DNA of 7,419 bases from an uncultured Candidatus Melainabacteria bacterium. GTDB lineage: Bacteria > Cyanobacteriota > Vampirovibrionia > Gastranaerophilales > Gastranaerophilaceae. This document shows positions 6,797-7,419 of this stretch, in pieces (within the stretch, counting starts at the first letter, position 1; each line of letters starts with the position of its first letter). The position numbers were made by a program, and so were the translations under genes. The notes beneath the pieces are model-generated. The model did not search any database. It saw only the letters and a program-made list of their open reading frames with translations, and was not told the DNA's origin. The DNA lies in assembly GCA_946622835.1 (NCBI GenBank), contig CAMOQI010000034.1, forward strand, positions 1 to 7,419. The letters run 5' to 3'.

Positions 6797-7419
6797 ATGG
6801 CAGTAGGACAATTCGTATTTATGTTACATTCACACCTTCCGTACTATAGAAAGGCTGGAATGTGGCCGTTTGGGGAGGAAAATTTATATGAATGTATGGC
6901 TGAAACATACGTTCCGCTTTTGAATGCAATCTCAGAATTGTATGATGAAGGTATTTTAGCAAAATTAACAGTCGGGATTACTCCGATACTTGCGGAACAA
7001 TTGGCGGATGAACATTTAAAATTAGGATTTGTAGAATATTTGGATTCCAGAATAAAGAGTGTTTCTGAAGATTTGGAAAGATATCCTAATCCTGAAGTTC
7101 CTCATTCACAACACTTAAAATACTTGGCAAAATACTATTTTGATTGGTTCAATAATATTAAAAATTCATTTGTAAACAAATACGGAATGGATTTGATTGG
7201 AGCATTCAAAAAATACCAAGACTTAGGATGTATTGAAATCACAACTTCCGGCGCTACGCACGGATTTTCACCGCTTTTGGCAACTGATAACAACTTGAAT
7301 GCACAATTCAAAGTTGGTTCTGATACAACAAAAAGATTCTTTGGCAAAAAGGCAAAAGGATGCTGGTTGCCTGAATGTGCGTATAGACAAGGTTATGAAT
7401 ACACGGGTTCTGACGGTAA
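6797..7419 (+). CDS. GH57 (DUF1957) 1,4-alpha-glucan branching enzyme, N-terminal part
   Basis: The family makes alpha-1,6 branches in glycogen-type glucans in the cytoplasm by moving segments of an alpha-1,4 chain. Translation from ATG 6797 gives 207 residues and remains open at the window edge. Family members usually have about 500 residues or more, so over half is missing. The start is well supported by GGAGG (6787-6791) five bases upstream. GH57 signatures appear in order: LHSHLPYYRKAG (HSHLPY at 11-16), followed by a WPFGEENLYECMAETYVPLL stretch typical of the cyanobacterial DUF1957 type; then TSGATHGFSPLL (ATH at 153-155); then GCWLPECAY with the predicted nucleophile Glu193. The second catalytic residue, an Asp, would lie beyond the window. 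Other GH57 activities such as amylase or 4-alpha-glucanotransferase are less likely, because the WLPECAY form is characteristic of the branching-enzyme group. Confidence 0.92.
   Translation, partial: MAVGQFVFMLHSHLPYYRKAGMWPFGEENLYECMAETYVPLLNAISELYDEGILAKLTVGITPILAEQLADEHLKLGFVEYLDSRIKSVSEDLERYPNPEVPHSQHLKYLAKYYFDWFNNIKNSFVNKYGMDLIGAFKKYQDLGCIEITTSGATHGFSPLLATDNNLNAQFKVGSDTTKRFFGKKAKGCWLPECAYRQGYEYTGSDG

Overview
The window is AT-rich bacterial DNA with densely packed genes. It carries two complete genes of known family, one complete gene of mixed and unfamiliar architecture, and a partial gene at each edge. The combination of a PilT ATPase, a ComEC DNA-uptake channel and a GH57/DUF1957 glucan branching enzyme of the type common in Cyanobacteria, at low G+C, suggests a non-photosynthetic cyanobacterial relative (Vampirovibrionia/'Melainabacteria', perhaps Gastranaerophilales). 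This placement is an inference from gene content and remembered family resemblance. No rRNA or other phylogenetic marker is present.

Layout. Bases 1-765 (minus strand) encode the N-terminal 255 residues of the type IV pilus retraction ATPase PilT, which runs off the left edge. A 93-bp gap (766-858) holds two divergent, overlapping promoter candidates. Bases 859-3255 (plus) encode a full-length ComEC with an N-terminal OB-like domain, a Competence transmembrane domain and a C-terminal metallo-beta-lactamase-like domain with intact metal motifs. A strong sigma70-type promoter (3343-3370) then drives a small secreted lytic transglycosylase (3469-4086), which starts at TTG, has a clear signal peptide and is closed by a textbook intrinsic terminator (4107-4136).

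Bases 4234-6495 encode the least expected protein: 753 residues, no signal peptide, about 300 residues of YD/MORN-like beta-hairpin repeats, a helical linker and a C-terminal calpain-type (peptidase C2) cysteine protease with a recognisable Cys-His-Asn triad. Within it, a 156-bp (52-residue) segment is tandemly duplicated almost without change. A 301-bp non-coding stretch follows. The window ends in the first 207 residues of a GH57 alpha-glucan branching enzyme (6797 to edge).

How the genes fit together. PilT retracts type IV pili and ComEC moves single-stranded DNA across the inner membrane, so the divergent pair is a coherent natural-transformation unit, probably regulated together. The lytic transglycosylase trims peptidoglycan and could help pilus passage or wall turnover, but it has its own promoter and terminator. 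The protease-repeat gene stands alone, with no recognisable partner or immunity gene beside it. The branching enzyme belongs to glycogen metabolism and looks unrelated to its neighbours.
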